Of a stretch of 64,000 nt of DNA, positions 1 through 12,218 are shown in pieces. The stretch is taken from the NCBI RefSeq assembly GCF_009498275.1, contig NZ_CP045643.1:1550001-1614000 (forward strand). The letters are read 5' to 3'. Below the pieces are notes generated by a model. The model made no database searches, was not told the DNA's origin, and worked only from the letters and a program-made list of their open reading frames with translations. Source of the stretch: Streptomyces fagopyri. Lineage in GTDB: Bacteria > Actinomycetota > Actinomycetes > Streptomycetales > Streptomycetaceae. The position numbers were made by a program, and so were the translations under genes. How positions within the stretch are numbered: position 1 is the stretch's first letter; every line of letters begins with the position of its first letter.

Positions 1-1
1 C

Positions 2-934
2 GGGCTCGCGGCGGCGGGCGGGCCGCCCCTGTACGAGATGTCGTACAACGCCGCCCGGGAGGTGCTGAACAAGTTGCAGGCGGGGCCCGTGGACATGCTG
101 CCCGCGCAGGTCTCCGAACGGACCGTGCCCGGTGGCCCGACCGGCCCCGTGTCCGTTCACGTCGTCCGGCCGAACGGGGTCGAGGGCGACCTGCCCGGCA
201 TCGTCTACATCCATGGTGGCGGATGGGTCCTCGGCAACTTCGCGACCCACGAACGTCTGGTCCGGCAGCTGGCCGACGGTGCCCATGCCGCCGTCGTCTT
301 CGTCGACTACACCCCCTCCCCCGAGGCCCAGTTCCCGGTACCGGTCGAGCAGGCCTACACGGTCGCCCAGTGGGTGGCCGCCCACGGCCGGGAGATCGGC
401 GTCGACAGCGGCCGGCTGGCGGTCGCCGGCGACTCGGTGGGCGGCGACATGACCGCGGCCGTCACGCTGATGGCCAAACAGCGCGGCGGCCCGCACTTCC
501 GGCAGCAGGTCATGCTCTACCCCGTCACGGACGCCGACTTCGACACGGCCTCCTACCACCGCTTCGCCGAGAACTGCTGGCTCAGCCGGCCGGCCATGAA
601 GTGGTTCTGGGACGCCTACGCGCCGCGCGCGGCGGATCGGAGCAACCCGCTGGCCTCACCCCTGCGGGCCACCGTCGACCAGCTGCGCGGCCTGCCGCCC
701 GCCCTGGTGATCACCGACTCCGACGTGCTGCTCGACGCGGCCGACGCGTACGCGGCCAAGTTGCGTTCGGCAGGGGTTCCGGTCACCTCGTCCCACCACG
801 CAGGTGTCACCCACGACTTCATGATGCTCAACGCGCTGGCGGACACGCGGGCCGCCAAGGAGGCCGTCGCCCAGGCCACCGCTGCGCTGCACGACGCGCT
901 GTACGGGCCTGGCGGCACCGGCACGGGCAAGTGA
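2..934 (+). CDS. Alpha/beta hydrolase (HSL-type esterase), 5' end outside window
   Basis: Serine esterase/lipase of the hormone-sensitive-lipase family, probably cytoplasmic. Counting from the first ATG at 38, the oxyanion motif HGGG is at residues 59-62, the nucleophile Ser133 in GDSVGG, Asp233 in DVLLDAAD and His259 in GVTHDF, so the triad is complete. The frame is open to the window edge and the codons before the ATG read GGPPLYE, which fits the usual N-terminal helix of this family. The true start therefore probably lies upstream and the entry is treated as 5'-partial. The substrate cannot be told from sequence. It stands alone; the next gene on this strand is 170 bp away. Confidence 0.9.
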   Translation, partial: GLAAAGGPPLYEMSYNAAREVLNKLQAGPVDMLPAQVSERTVPGGPTGPVSVHVVRPNGVEGDLPGIVYIHGGGWVLGNFATHERLVRQLADGAHAAVVFVDYTPSPEAQFPVPVEQAYTVAQWVAAHGREIGVDSGRLAVAGDSVGGDMTAAVTLMAKQRGGPHFRQQVMLYPVTDADFDTASYHRFAENCWLSRPAMKWFWDAYAPRAADRSNPLASPLRATVDQLRGLPPALVITDSDVLLDAADAYAAKLRSAGVPVTSSHHAGVTHDFMMLNALADTRAAKEAVAQATAALHDALYGPGGTGTGK

Positions 935-1104
935 CCGAACCCGCGTAGTCCGGGGAGAGGACACGCGTCCCGGTCGAACAGGTCCCGGCGGCCGGACGGA
1001 ACGACCGGAGGACAGCCCGGCAGGGCGTCAGTCGGGCCCCGAGCCACGGCCAGCGGACCCTGGGTGTCGGCATCGATGTCAGACCCCGCCCGTACGGTGT
1101 GGGC

Positions 1105-1278
1105 ATGTCGCACTCCCCCGGGCCTGACGGCCTGGTGCCGCACGCCCTCGACGAGGTCAACGACCGCATCCGGCACCTGATGACCGAGCCGGCCGGCACC
1201 GCACGCGCCGAGGAGTACCGGCGGCTGCTCTCCCTGTGGTCGGTGCTCTCCCGTGAGGACGTGACGAAGGCGGCCTGA
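1105..1278 (+). CDS. Small conserved actinobacterial hypothetical protein (57 aa)
   Basis: A 57-residue acidic, helical ORF. It contains the stretch LDEVNDRIRHLM and then a second helix (YRRLLSLWSVLSRED), the pattern of short Streptomyces conserved hypotheticals. Codon use is typical of the genome. The stop codon lies inside the left arm of a perfect 12-bp inverted repeat, a terminator, which supports it as a real transcript end. No catalytic motif is visible and no function is proposed. Confidence 0.6.
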   Translation: MSHSPGPDGLVPHALDEVNDRIRHLMTEPAGTARAEEYRRLLSLWSVLSREDVTKAA

Positions 1279-1302
1279 TCGGCGCGGAGCGATCAGGCCG
1301 CC
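1269..1302. terminator. Bidirectional intrinsic-type terminator hairpin
   Basis: Perfect 12-bp inverted repeat (GGCGGCCTGATC and its complement) around a 10-nt loop. It lies between the converging small ORF (plus strand) and the FG-GAP gene (minus strand), so it can end both transcripts. There is no clear U-run, as is common in Streptomyces. Confidence 0.75.
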
Positions 1303-1411
1303 GTTCCCTCGTCCCGGGCCGAGGGAACTCCCCCTTCCCGGGAGGGGGGATCTTCTCCCGGGACAGGCTCCTGCCGGTTGCGGGTGACTGCCGGAGGTCT
1401 CGTCGCGTCCG

Positions 1412-2818
1412 TCAGTGGTGGAAGGCCGAGCCGAGGAGCGCGCCGGGCACCGGGGCGGCGAGTGTGCCCGGACCGAAACTCACCGAGCCCGTCGCGGTGA
1501 CGCCCGACGTGTCGGTGGGGAAGACCCACACCGCTCCGGACCCGCTGTTCTCCCGCGGCGCCGAGACGGCGACGTACCGGCCGACGACGGTGGTGCGGCT
1601 GCCGAACCGGTCGCCGTTCTCGACGGTACCGGGCACCCCGGCCGTGTTCTGGCTGAAGACCTGGGCGCCGGCCCCGGTGAGTCCCGCCGCGCTCCCCTTG
1701 AGGACGGCGAAGGTGCCCCCGTCGGTCCGGCCCGCGAGGTCTTCGCCGGGGATGCCCGCGACGACGTCCGCGAACCCGTCACCGTTGACGTCGCCCACTG
1801 AGACACCGCTGCCGAAACCGTCGCCGCTCTCCCCCGTCCCGGGGACGCCGGCGGTGTTCTGGCCGATCAGCGTGGCCCGCGACGCGAGTCCGCTCGCCGT
1901 GCCCCGCACCACACCCACGAGGCCGCCGCCCGCCGCCGTGCTGCGGCCGAAGACGACATCCTGGCGGCCGTCGCCGTTGACGTCGCCGAGAGCGACGCTG
2001 TCCGCGGAGACGGTGTCGGGGTGGGCGATGAACGGTCCCGCCACCAGCCCCTTCGCGGTGCCCCTGAACAGTTGCAGATGCGGCGGCGGAACCGTCCCGC
2101 CGTCCGAGTCCCACGAACCGCTGCTGACGACGAGGTCCGTCCTGCCGTCGCCGTCCACGTCGCCCGCTTCCATCGCGTAGAGCCGGACGTCCAGGTCGAC
2201 GAGCGGACCGCTGCGAGCGGCCGCGCCGGTCCGGCTGAACGGCCCGTAGCGCATTCGGTCGGCCGTCGCCAGATCGAGGTGTCCGTCCCCGTCGAAGTCA
2301 CCGGCCCGGGTCTCCGACCGCCCCTCGCCGATGACGGAGGCGTCGATGAGCCCGCCCACGCTTCCCCACAGGACGGTGTGCCGCCCGGCGTCCCGCACGC
2401 TGCCGATGTCCTCGCCCGGGGCTCCGACGACGAGATCGGTGAAGCCGTCGCCGTCCAGGTCGGCCGCCGTGAGGTCGCCGCCGAAGTGGTCACCCGTCTC
2501 GGACGTGCCGGGTATCCCGTAGCGGTCCTGGCTGATCACCTGGCGCTTGACGCCTCTGGGGCCGTCGGCCATGCCGTAGACGACGGAGAAGTACCCGGCT
2601 CCGGACTTGCCGTTCACGGTGCCGCCCGGGGCACCGATCGCGAAATCGGTGTATCCGTCACCGTCGAAGTCGGCCCGTACGGAGCCCGCGGCACCGGCGG
2701 CGGAGGCACCCGCGGGGGCTTCTGCGCCGTAGGACAGCGCGGGGGTCGCCCCGGTCACGGCGACGACGACGGCGGCGGCCACGGCCGCGGCGGACCGTTG
2801 GAATCTTCGAGAGGACAA
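1412..2818 (-). CDS. Secreted FG-GAP/VCBS repeat (integrin-alpha-like) protein
   Basis: Predicted extracellular beta-propeller of about 468 aa. A TTG at 2816-2818 is preceded at 6 nt by AAGGGG, and translation from it gives an Arg-rich signal peptide with an Ala/Val core ending near ALSYGAEA. The long frame upstream of the TTG is low-complexity and is rejected as coding. The mature part carries about seven repeats with FDGDG(Y/H)xD or VNGDGxxD calcium-binding loops followed by GAPG/GIPGE, the FG-GAP signature. Such proteins are surface or secreted calcium-binding propellers, often ligand-binding; no enzyme motif is present. Monocistronic; shares the convergent terminator at 1269-1302. Confidence 0.88.
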   Translation of the reverse strand: MSSRRFQRSAAAVAAAVVVAVTGATPALSYGAEAPAGASAAGAAGSVRADFDGDGYTDFAIGAPGGTVNGKSGAGYFSVVYGMADGPRGVKRQVISQDRYGIPGTSETGDHFGGDLTAADLDGDGFTDLVVGAPGEDIGSVRDAGRHTVLWGSVGGLIDASVIGEGRSETRAGDFDGDGHLDLATADRMRYGPFSRTGAAARSGPLVDLDVRLYAMEAGDVDGDGRTDLVVSSGSWDSDGGTVPPPHLQLFRGTAKGLVAGPFIAHPDTVSADSVALGDVNGDGRQDVVFGRSTAAGGGLVGVVRGTASGLASRATLIGQNTAGVPGTGESGDGFGSGVSVGDVNGDGFADVVAGIPGEDLAGRTDGGTFAVLKGSAAGLTGAGAQVFSQNTAGVPGTVENGDRFGSRTTVVGRYVAVSAPRENSGSGAVWVFPTDTSGVTATGSVSFGPGTLAAPVPGALLGSAFHH

Positions 2819-2963
2819 GGTGAACCCCTTGGGCTGGACAGCGGTGGGCCGCGCTTCGCGCGCGCTCGGCAACCACCTTGACCCGCACGGGGCGTGAAGG
2901 GTTGTACGCCTTCCCTTCACCCCGGGTTCACCAGGCACGACCGGAGGTCTGGCCACCGTACCG

Positions 2964-2999
2964 CCGATGCCGATGCCGATGCCGATGCCGATGCCGACA
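2964..2999. repeat. Hexanucleotide tandem repeat (CCGATG)x5 plus variant unit
   Basis: Five perfect CCGATG units followed by the variant CCGACA. It sits about 145 bp upstream of the TTG start of the FG-GAP gene, so copy-number slippage could affect its promoter spacing. Confidence 0.85.
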
Positions 3000-3079
3000 G
3001 CGACACCGACGCCGGAGCGGCCGGCGGTGGGACACGCTCGCCTCCACCCCGGCCAGCCCTTCCGCTGCCGCCGGAGCGC

Positions 3080-3129
3080 GGCAGCGCACGGCGCGGCAGC
3101 GCACGGCACGGCAGCGCACGGCACGGCAG
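3080..3129. repeat. 15-bp tandem repeat, about 3.3 copies
   Basis: Three tandem copies of GGCAGCGCACGGCRC plus five more bases, in the non-coding stretch downstream of the GH2 gene. Confidence 0.8.
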
Positions 3130-3185
3130 CCGCAGAGGACGGCGATGCCCCCGCTCCGCACCCCGCGCTCGCCCGGCGCCCCTGG

Positions 3186-6275
<3,090 letters not shown>

Positions 6276-9014
6276 CTACCGGACCACGACCGTGCGGATC
6301 TCCCACGGGCCGAGGGCGAGTTCGAGTCCGTCCGCGGCCTGCGTGGTGGACAGTGGACGGCCCAGCAGGTCGACCGTGGTGGCTTCGGTGAACGCGCCGG
6401 TCACGCGGACGGCCGTCCCCGTGTCGTTCATGGCCACCAGCCGCACCTCCGTGCCGGCGCCGCGGTCGGCGTCGGTGACACGGCGGACGCCCGACACGAG
6501 GACGTCCGCGCCCTCGACCCGAACACCGTTGGCGGCGGGCGGGAGTTGGCCGTTCGCGGGTGCGGTTCCGCGGGTGACCAGCACGTCGTTGCGGAAGTCC
6601 TCGGCGAGGGCGACCGCGTTCGCGCCCTGCCATCCGGTCGCCGAAGGCACGACGGCGAATCGGTTCTCGACGCGCACACCGAGATCCTGCGCGCCCGGTG
6701 CGGGGATCTCGCTCGCCGCGGGTTCGTCGCGCAGGGGATGGATGTTGACGCTGATCGAGCCGATCGCGCGCAGCAGCGTGATGGCGAGTTCGGAGCCGTC
6801 GCCCACGAGTTCGTACTCGGTGGCGTGGTCGAGCAGGACGTTGGCGGCGCCGGCCGACACGAACCCGCTCGCGGGGAACGTCGGGATCGGGTACTCGCCC
6901 CAGCCGCCCTCGGCGGTGAGCCCGCGCTCGGTGACGGCGAACTGTCCGGCGGACGCGGACCGGGCCGCCCGCTCGGGCAGCGGCACATGGAAGCGCAGCC
7001 GGTGGTCGGCGGACTGGTTCAGGAACGACGTCGAGACGCGCACGAACGGCTCTCCCGCGCGCACCTCCACGAGCGTCTCCACGGGGGTCGGCACGGTGCG
7101 GGTGTCGCGTACGTCCCGCTCGGAGGAGAGCGCCGCGGGCCACTCGTAGACCCGGGTGACCCGGATCCGGGAGCGCAGTGGGCCGTCCTCCAGGAGTTCG
7201 GTGGTGACCTCGGACGGCTCCGACACGAGGACGTCCCGTGCCGGAGGGGCGTAGTTGTAGCTGTCGCCGCGGTCACCGCCGTCGACGAGGCGGCCGACTC
7301 CGTACAGCACGGTGCCGTCGGCGCCGGTCACGTCCAGGGTGCCGTCGGCGGCGACGGTGACCTCGACCAGTCCGTTGGCCAGCGTGCGGGTGGTCGCCGT
7401 CGCGGGTGTGAACGCCACCGGGCGCGCGGCGGCGCTGTCGCTCGGCGCGACCCGGAAACTCGTGAGCCCGGAGGCGGGGACGTCCACGGGCACCAGAGCG
7501 GTCGCGCGGGCCTCCTCCAGCGTCAGCACCCGCCACTCCCCCGGATGCGCGGCGGCCGCGGCGGCGACCTCGCGGCGCAGGATCAGCAGGTCGAACGGTC
7601 CGCTGCTCGGTACTTCGGCGAGGTGGAAGACCAGCGACCCCGGCGTGAGTTCGTAGTGGTCGATGAGACGGCCGAAGAGCTCGCGACGGTGGATGCGGCG
7701 CAGCACGCGTTCGAGCTGCGAGGCGCCCATGCGCTCGTCGGCGAGCACGGTCGGGGCCTGGGAGACGAGCTGCACGGGGTGGGCGGAGCCGTCGTCGGCG
7801 GTCGCGACGAGAACGGTTCCCTCGGGCGGGGCGACGACATCCACTTCGGCCAGGGCCGTACGGGGGAAGGGCAGCGGGTTGGCGACCAGGTAGCCGTCGC
7901 TCGGCACCCGGGCGGCGGGCTCGGCGAGGGCGGCGTCCCGGACCGCCCGGGCGGTCTGCGCGGCCTCGGCGAGACGTGCCTCGACCTGGTCGGAGGTCTC
8001 GTCGGTGCCGGAGCCGACGACCGAGTCGTGGGCGGACGACTCGATGATCTTGTGCCAGGCGAGTGCCAGGAAGGGCGAGTCGTCGCGCCGGGACCAGAGG
8101 GCGTTCATCCGCTCGGCGTGGTCGACGGTGCGTTCGGCGACGGCCATCCGCTGCTTGAGCGCGAGCCGCACGGAGAGCACGCCGGGGAGGATGTTGCCGC
8201 GCACGTGGCTGCGCAGCTCGCCGGTGACGACGGCGGAGACCTCGTCGCGTACGTGCTCGCGGATGTACTCGTCGAGCGTCGCGATGGTGATGGCGCGCTC
8301 GTCGCTCGACGCGCGCCGCAGCCAGGCCGCGAGCTGCGGGTCGGGCGCGTTGTGGTCGGTGCCGGCCATCGCGAGCAGCGGGTCGTTGCCCCATCGCCCG
8401 GCCGTCATCTCCGCGTACTCGCCGAGGGCGCGCCCGATCTGGTCGGGCACCAGGAGGACGTCGAGGCCGTTGTCGTAGCCGTCGAAGAGGAACTCGGTGC
8501 GTACCTCGGAGCCGTCGGGCGCGCGCCAGCGGAAGGCGTGGCCGTCGACGGAGCCGGGGACACCGCGCCACAGCGCCGCGTGCTCGATCCCGGCGCGGGC
8601 CAGGATCTGCGGCATCTGCGCGACGTGGCCGAACATGTCGGGCAGATAGCCGATGGGCATCGAGCCGCCGAGGTCCGCCGCGGCCGCCCAGCCCATCTGC
8701 AGGTTGCGCACGATGGTCTCGCCGGAGCAGAGGAACTCGTCGAGCAGGATGAGCCACGGTCCGATGGCGAGCTGCCCGTTCGTGACCAGGGCCACGACAC
8801 GGTCGCGGTTCTCCGGGCGCATCTCCAGGTAGTCCTCGATCGCGGCCATCTGGCCGTCGACGGTGAACCGGAAGTCCGGGTTCGCCTCGGCCGTCTCCAG
8901 CACGGTGTCGACCGCGGTGACGAGACGGTGCCGGAACACCTGGAAAGGCTCGTACCATTCCCGGTCCCAGTGGAAATGGGGCACGAAAACGGCAGAGTCG
9001 GCGGAGTTCTGCAT
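6276..9014 (-). CDS. GH38 alpha-mannosidase
   Basis: Cleaves alpha-mannosidic linkages with retention, using a zinc-dependent active site. The N-terminus carries HFHWDREW (residues 13-20, zinc ligands His and Asp17), and the nucleophile is Asp126 in GYLPDMFGH, both diagnostic of family 38. The mid-helical domain and large C-terminal beta-sandwich domain fill the usual ~900 aa. There is no signal peptide, so it should work on imported substrate. It lies 60 bp after the second permease and upstream of GH2 beta-galactosidase; the pairing suggests a mannose- and galactose-containing glycan as transported substrate, which is an inference. Confidence 0.93.
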   Translation of the reverse strand: MQNSADSAVFVPHFHWDREWYEPFQVFRHRLVTAVDTVLETAEANPDFRFTVDGQMAAIEDYLEMRPENRDRVVALVTNGQLAIGPWLILLDEFLCSGETIVRNLQMGWAAAADLGGSMPIGYLPDMFGHVAQMPQILARAGIEHAALWRGVPGSVDGHAFRWRAPDGSEVRTEFLFDGYDNGLDVLLVPDQIGRALGEYAEMTAGRWGNDPLLAMAGTDHNAPDPQLAAWLRRASSDERAITIATLDEYIREHVRDEVSAVVTGELRSHVRGNILPGVLSVRLALKQRMAVAERTVDHAERMNALWSRRDDSPFLALAWHKIIESSAHDSVVGSGTDETSDQVEARLAEAAQTARAVRDAALAEPAARVPSDGYLVANPLPFPRTALAEVDVVAPPEGTVLVATADDGSAHPVQLVSQAPTVLADERMGASQLERVLRRIHRRELFGRLIDHYELTPGSLVFHLAEVPSSGPFDLLILRREVAAAAAAHPGEWRVLTLEEARATALVPVDVPASGLTSFRVAPSDSAAARPVAFTPATATTRTLANGLVEVTVAADGTLDVTGADGTVLYGVGRLVDGGDRGDSYNYAPPARDVLVSEPSEVTTELLEDGPLRSRIRVTRVYEWPAALSSERDVRDTRTVPTPVETLVEVRAGEPFVRVSTSFLNQSADHRLRFHVPLPERAARSASAGQFAVTERGLTAEGGWGEYPIPTFPASGFVSAGAANVLLDHATEYELVGDGSELAITLLRAIGSISVNIHPLRDEPAASEIPAPGAQDLGVRVENRFAVVPSATGWQGANAVALAEDFRNDVLVTRGTAPANGQLPPAANGVRVEGADVLVSGVRRVTDADRGAGTEVRLVAMNDTGTAVRVTGAFTEATTVDLLGRPLSTTQAADGLELALGPWEIRTVVVR

Positions 9015-9074
9015 AGCGCGAGCGACCTTCTCTTTGCGGGTGACGCGGAGGGGGGAGTCGAGTGGGGGGTGCGG

Positions 9075-9932
9075 TTACTTGAGGGCGCCGGAGGCGAGTC
9101 CGGTGCGCCAGAACCGCTGGAGGAGGAGGAAGAGGATGATCACGGGCACGATCGAGACCAGTGAGCCGGTGATCACGGATTCCTGCAGGAGAGGGGCGCG
9201 GGCGGTCTGGCCGTTCCACTCGAAGAGGCCGAGTGTGATCGGGAAGAGCGACTCCTTCTGCAGCATCACCATCGGGAGGAAGAAGTTGTTCCAGATCGCG
9301 ACGAACTGGAACAGGAAGATGGTCACCAGCGAGGGCGCCATCAGCCTGATCGCCACCGAGAAGAAGGTGCGGAACTCACCGGCCCCGTCCAGCCGCGCCG
9401 ATTCGAGGATCTCCTCGGGTACGGCGGCGGAGGCGAAGATGCGGGCGAGGTAGACGCCGAACGGGCTGACGATGCTGGGCAGGAAGACCGCGAAGTACGT
9501 GTTGACGATCCCGGTCGCGGAGAACAGCAGGAAGAGCGGGAGCGCGAGCGCGGTGGTGGGTACGAGGACGCCGCCGAGGATGACGGAGAACAGGAACTCG
9601 CGGCCCCGGAACGTGAACTTGGCGAGCGCGTAGCCGCACAGCGCGGAGATCAGGGTTCCGACGGCGGCCCCCAGCACCGCGTAGATCACGCTGTTCAGCG
9701 CCCACTTCAGGAAGATGCCGTCGCTGCGGCTGAACAGCGTGCTCAGGTTGCTGAACAGGTCGAAGTGCGAGAACGCGAGACCGTTGGTGGAGGCGAGGTC
9801 GCTCTGCGGCTTCGTCGCCGCGACGATGAGGAAGTAGACCGGCAGCAGGAAGTAGATCGCCAGGAGGAGCATCAGCGCCATGACGGCGGTGCGGCTGGCG
9901 CGGCTTTCGCGGATCAGGTTCTGGTTGCTCAC
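9075..9932 (-). CDS. Sugar ABC transporter permease, MalG type
   Basis: 285-aa integral membrane protein with six predicted helices, the first at about residues 15-40. The EAA-type loop (LESARLDGAGEFRTFF) that contacts the ATPase is present. Start is GTG at 9930-9932, which overlaps the stop of the upstream permease by 4 bp (GTGA), giving translational coupling; the longer frame beyond it belongs to that gene. Pairs with the MalF-type permease and the lipoprotein binding protein. The cluster has no ATPase gene, so a shared MsiK-like ATPase encoded elsewhere is expected. Confidence 0.93.
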   Translation of the reverse strand: MSNQNLIRESRASRTAVMALMLLLAIYFLLPVYFLIVAATKPQSDLASTNGLAFSHFDLFSNLSTLFSRSDGIFLKWALNSVIYAVLGAAVGTLISALCGYALAKFTFRGREFLFSVILGGVLVPTTALALPLFLLFSATGIVNTYFAVFLPSIVSPFGVYLARIFASAAVPEEILESARLDGAGEFRTFFSVAIRLMAPSLVTIFLFQFVAIWNNFFLPMVMLQKESLFPITLGLFEWNGQTARAPLLQESVITGSLVSIVPVIILFLLLQRFWRTGLASGALK

Positions 9933-10876
9933 AGTCCGGCCTTCTTCGAGGTCAGTCGCATGAAACCGAAGCTCAGGACGAAGGTGATGACGGCGATGAC
10001 CACGGAGATCGCTGCTGCCTGCTGGTAGTTGTTTCCGGAGGCCACCGCATACGCGAGCATGTTCGGTGTGTACGTGCTGGAGATGTTCGAGGAGATCTGC
10101 CGCAGCACGGCCGGCTCCGCGTAGAGCTGCAGGGTGCCGATGATCGAGAACACCGTGGTGAGGATGATCGAAGGGGCGATGATCGGGACCTTGATCTGCC
10201 ACGCGATCGTCCAGTTGCTCGCGCCGTCGAGCTTGGCGGCTTCGTACAGCTCCTGCGGGATCGACTGCAGCGCCGAGAACATGATCAGCATGTTGTAGCC
10301 GGTCCACAGCCAGGTGGAGACGTTCGCCGCCGACCACAGCACGGCGCCAGGACCGAGGAAGTCGGGGTGGAGCCCGACGCTCTTCAGCCCGTCGACCAGG
10401 GGGCTGATCTGCGGCGAGTACAGGTAGGACCACATGATCGCCGCGATGACACCGGGCACGGCGTACGGCATGAACGCCGTGATGCGGAAGAACGCCTTGA
10501 GCTTCAGCAACGGGGTGTCGAGCAGCAGCGCCATGACCAGCGCGACGAACAGCATGACCGGGACCTGGACGACCCCGAACAGTCCGATGCGTCCGATGCT
10601 GGACCAGAACTCGTCGTTCTGGAACACCTTCGTGTACTGCTCGAAGCCTCCGAAGGTCGTGTACGACGTGCCGTACTGGCCTCCGGTACGGCGCACGACG
10701 AGGAAGCTCTGCCAGATCGCGTAGCCGACGGGGACCAGGTAGAAGAGGACGAACGGGAGGAAGAACGGGGTCACGAACGCGACGATGGTGCCGGCCCGGG
10801 GGCCGCCGCCGCGGTGACGGCGGCGGCCCCCCGTGGACGTCACGACGCGGGTCGCGCGCGGTGCGATGTCAGTCAT
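9929..10876 (-). CDS. Sugar ABC transporter permease, MalF type
   Basis: 315-aa membrane protein. A basic Arg/Gly-rich cytoplasmic N-terminus is followed by six predicted helices, with the EAA loop YEAAKLDGASNWTIAWQI near residue 225. It starts 7 bp after the binding-protein stop and overlaps the next permease by 4 bp, so the three are one operon. Forms the heterodimeric channel with the MalG-type partner. Confidence 0.93.
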   Translation of the reverse strand: MTDIAPRATRVVTSTGGRRRHRGGGPRAGTIVAFVTPFFLPFVLFYLVPVGYAIWQSFLVVRRTGGQYGTSYTTFGGFEQYTKVFQNDEFWSSIGRIGLFGVVQVPVMLFVALVMALLLDTPLLKLKAFFRITAFMPYAVPGVIAAIMWSYLYSPQISPLVDGLKSVGLHPDFLGPGAVLWSAANVSTWLWTGYNMLIMFSALQSIPQELYEAAKLDGASNWTIAWQIKVPIIAPSIILTTVFSIIGTLQLYAEPAVLRQISSNISSTYTPNMLAYAVASGNNYQQAAAISVVIAVITFVLSFGFMRLTSKKAGL

Positions 10877-10883
10877 GCCGTGG

Positions 10884-12218
10884 TCACTTGCCCGCGGTCG
10901 CCGGGATCGCCTGGTCCTTCATCGACTTCAGCGCGGTCGCCTGGGCCGCCGAGAGCGCGTCACTGAGCGTGCCGCTGCCCGCCGTCGCCTTGGCCATCGC
11001 GTCCTGAAGCGACAGGTTCACCGTCTTCTGGGTGGGGCCCCAGGAGAAGTTGGTGTCGATGTTCTTGGACGAGTCCGCGAAGACGTCGAAGATCTTCTCG
11101 TTGTTGTAGTACGGAACACCCTGCGAGAGCGCGGGAAGCTCCGAACCGGCGGTCGCCGCCGGGTAGAGGCCGCCCAGCTTGTTCTCCAGCGCGAGCGCCT
11201 CCGGGTCGGTGTTCAGCCAGGAGTTGAACTTGACCGACTCGTACAGGTGCTTGTTGCCCTTCATGAACGCGACGGTGGAACCGCCCCAGTCACCGGACGC
11301 GGCGCTCGAACCCCAGGTCGGCATCGGGACGATGGACCACTTGCCGGCCTGGTCGGGCAGGTTGTCGCGGAACATGCTGTAGCCCCAGGCGGCGCCGACG
11401 TAGCTGGCGATCTGGTTCTTCTGGTACGCGGTGTACATCTGGGTCGAACCGTGGGCCAGGTCGGTGCGCACGAGCTTGGCGTCGATCATCTTCTGCCAGT
11501 AGTCGGCGACCTGCTTGCTCTGGTCGGACGCGACCGAGACGTGCCACTTGTCGCCGGAGTACTTGTACATCTCGGCGCTGTTCTGCCAGAGCAGCCCGTT
11601 GAACGCCTCGGCGTTGTTCGGGTCGAAGAACGTGATGCTGAGTCCGGGGTCGTCCTTGTGCAGCTTCCGCGCGTCCGCCGCGTAGTCGTCCCAGGTCTTG
11701 GGGATGTCCAGACCGTGCTTCTTGAAGATGTCGCTGCGCACGTAGAGCGCCATCGGGCCGGTGTCCTGCGGGAAGGCGAAGACGCCGGTTCCGCCGAAGC
11801 TGGACTGGGACCAGGTCCACGGCACGAACTTCGACTTGGCCGCGGTGGCCGCCGAACAGGCCGAGGCGTCCACGAAGGCGTTCTGGGTGCGCAGGAAGGG
11901 CAGTTCGTCGTAACCGACCTGGGCGAGCTCCGGCGCCTTGCCCGCCTTGAGGGCGTTGCCGATGGTGCCGTACTGGTCGTTGGAGATGTTCTTCATCTGA
12001 ACCTGGATGTCAGGGTTCTTCTTGTTCCACAGGGCGACGACCTTGTCCATGCCCGGAACGGTGTTCCAGTACTGGAGGGTGACCTTGCCCTTCGCCGGCT
12101 CGCAGGAGGACGCGGACGCGTCACTCGACGGAGCGGGCGACGAGCACCCGGCGAGTACGGCGACGCTGGCTGCCGCAGCGACGGCGGCGAGGCTGATACG
12201 CGTGACTGTGTTGCTCAT
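10884..12218 (-). CDS. Sugar ABC transporter substrate-binding lipoprotein
   Basis: 444 aa. A signal peptide ends in the lipobox LAGC, so it is a membrane-anchored extracytoplasmic receptor. The body is a typical SBP_bac_1 protein (LQYWNTVPGMDKVVALWNK, and PKTWDDYAADARKL in the first lobe). ATG at 12216-12218 is preceded by GGAACGGAAG. First gene of the import operon; a large palindromic operator lies about 150-200 bp upstream. Substrate inferred from the linked glycosidases: a mannose/galactose-containing oligosaccharide. Confidence 0.93.
   Translation of the reverse strand: MSNTVTRISLAAVAAAASVAVLAGCSSPAPSSDASASSCEPAKGKVTLQYWNTVPGMDKVVALWNKKNPDIQVQMKNISNDQYGTIGNALKAGKAPELAQVGYDELPFLRTQNAFVDASACSAATAAKSKFVPWTWSQSSFGGTGVFAFPQDTGPMALYVRSDIFKKHGLDIPKTWDDYAADARKLHKDDPGLSITFFDPNNAEAFNGLLWQNSAEMYKYSGDKWHVSVASDQSKQVADYWQKMIDAKLVRTDLAHGSTQMYTAYQKNQIASYVGAAWGYSMFRDNLPDQAGKWSIVPMPTWGSSAASGDWGGSTVAFMKGNKHLYESVKFNSWLNTDPEALALENKLGGLYPAATAGSELPALSQGVPYYNNEKIFDVFADSSKNIDTNFSWGPTQKTVNLSLQDAMAKATAGSGTLSDALSAAQATALKSMKDQAIPATAGK

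Larger units (their letters stand above)
2819..3185. other. Intergenic region with two short tandem repeats, no gene
   Basis: Separates the FG-GAP gene from the end of the GH2 gene (both minus strand) and so must hold the FG-GAP promoter. It contains a (CCGATG) hexamer array and a 15-bp array, entered separately. Apparent ORFs here are only repeat translations such as GIGIGI or AAHGTAAHG and are not believed. Confidence 0.7.

Noticed and set aside
30..47. Inverted repeat TGTACGA-GATG-TCGTACA at the left edge
   Set aside because: Lies inside the coding frame of the hydrolase (YEMSYN), so it is probably coincidental codon use.
2819..3124. N-terminal extension of the FG-GAP gene up to an ATG at 3124
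   Set aside because: The added 102 codons are repeat-derived (GIGIGI, CAAAPCAAA) and would bury the signal peptide. The TTG at 2816-2818 has a perfect ribosome-binding site.
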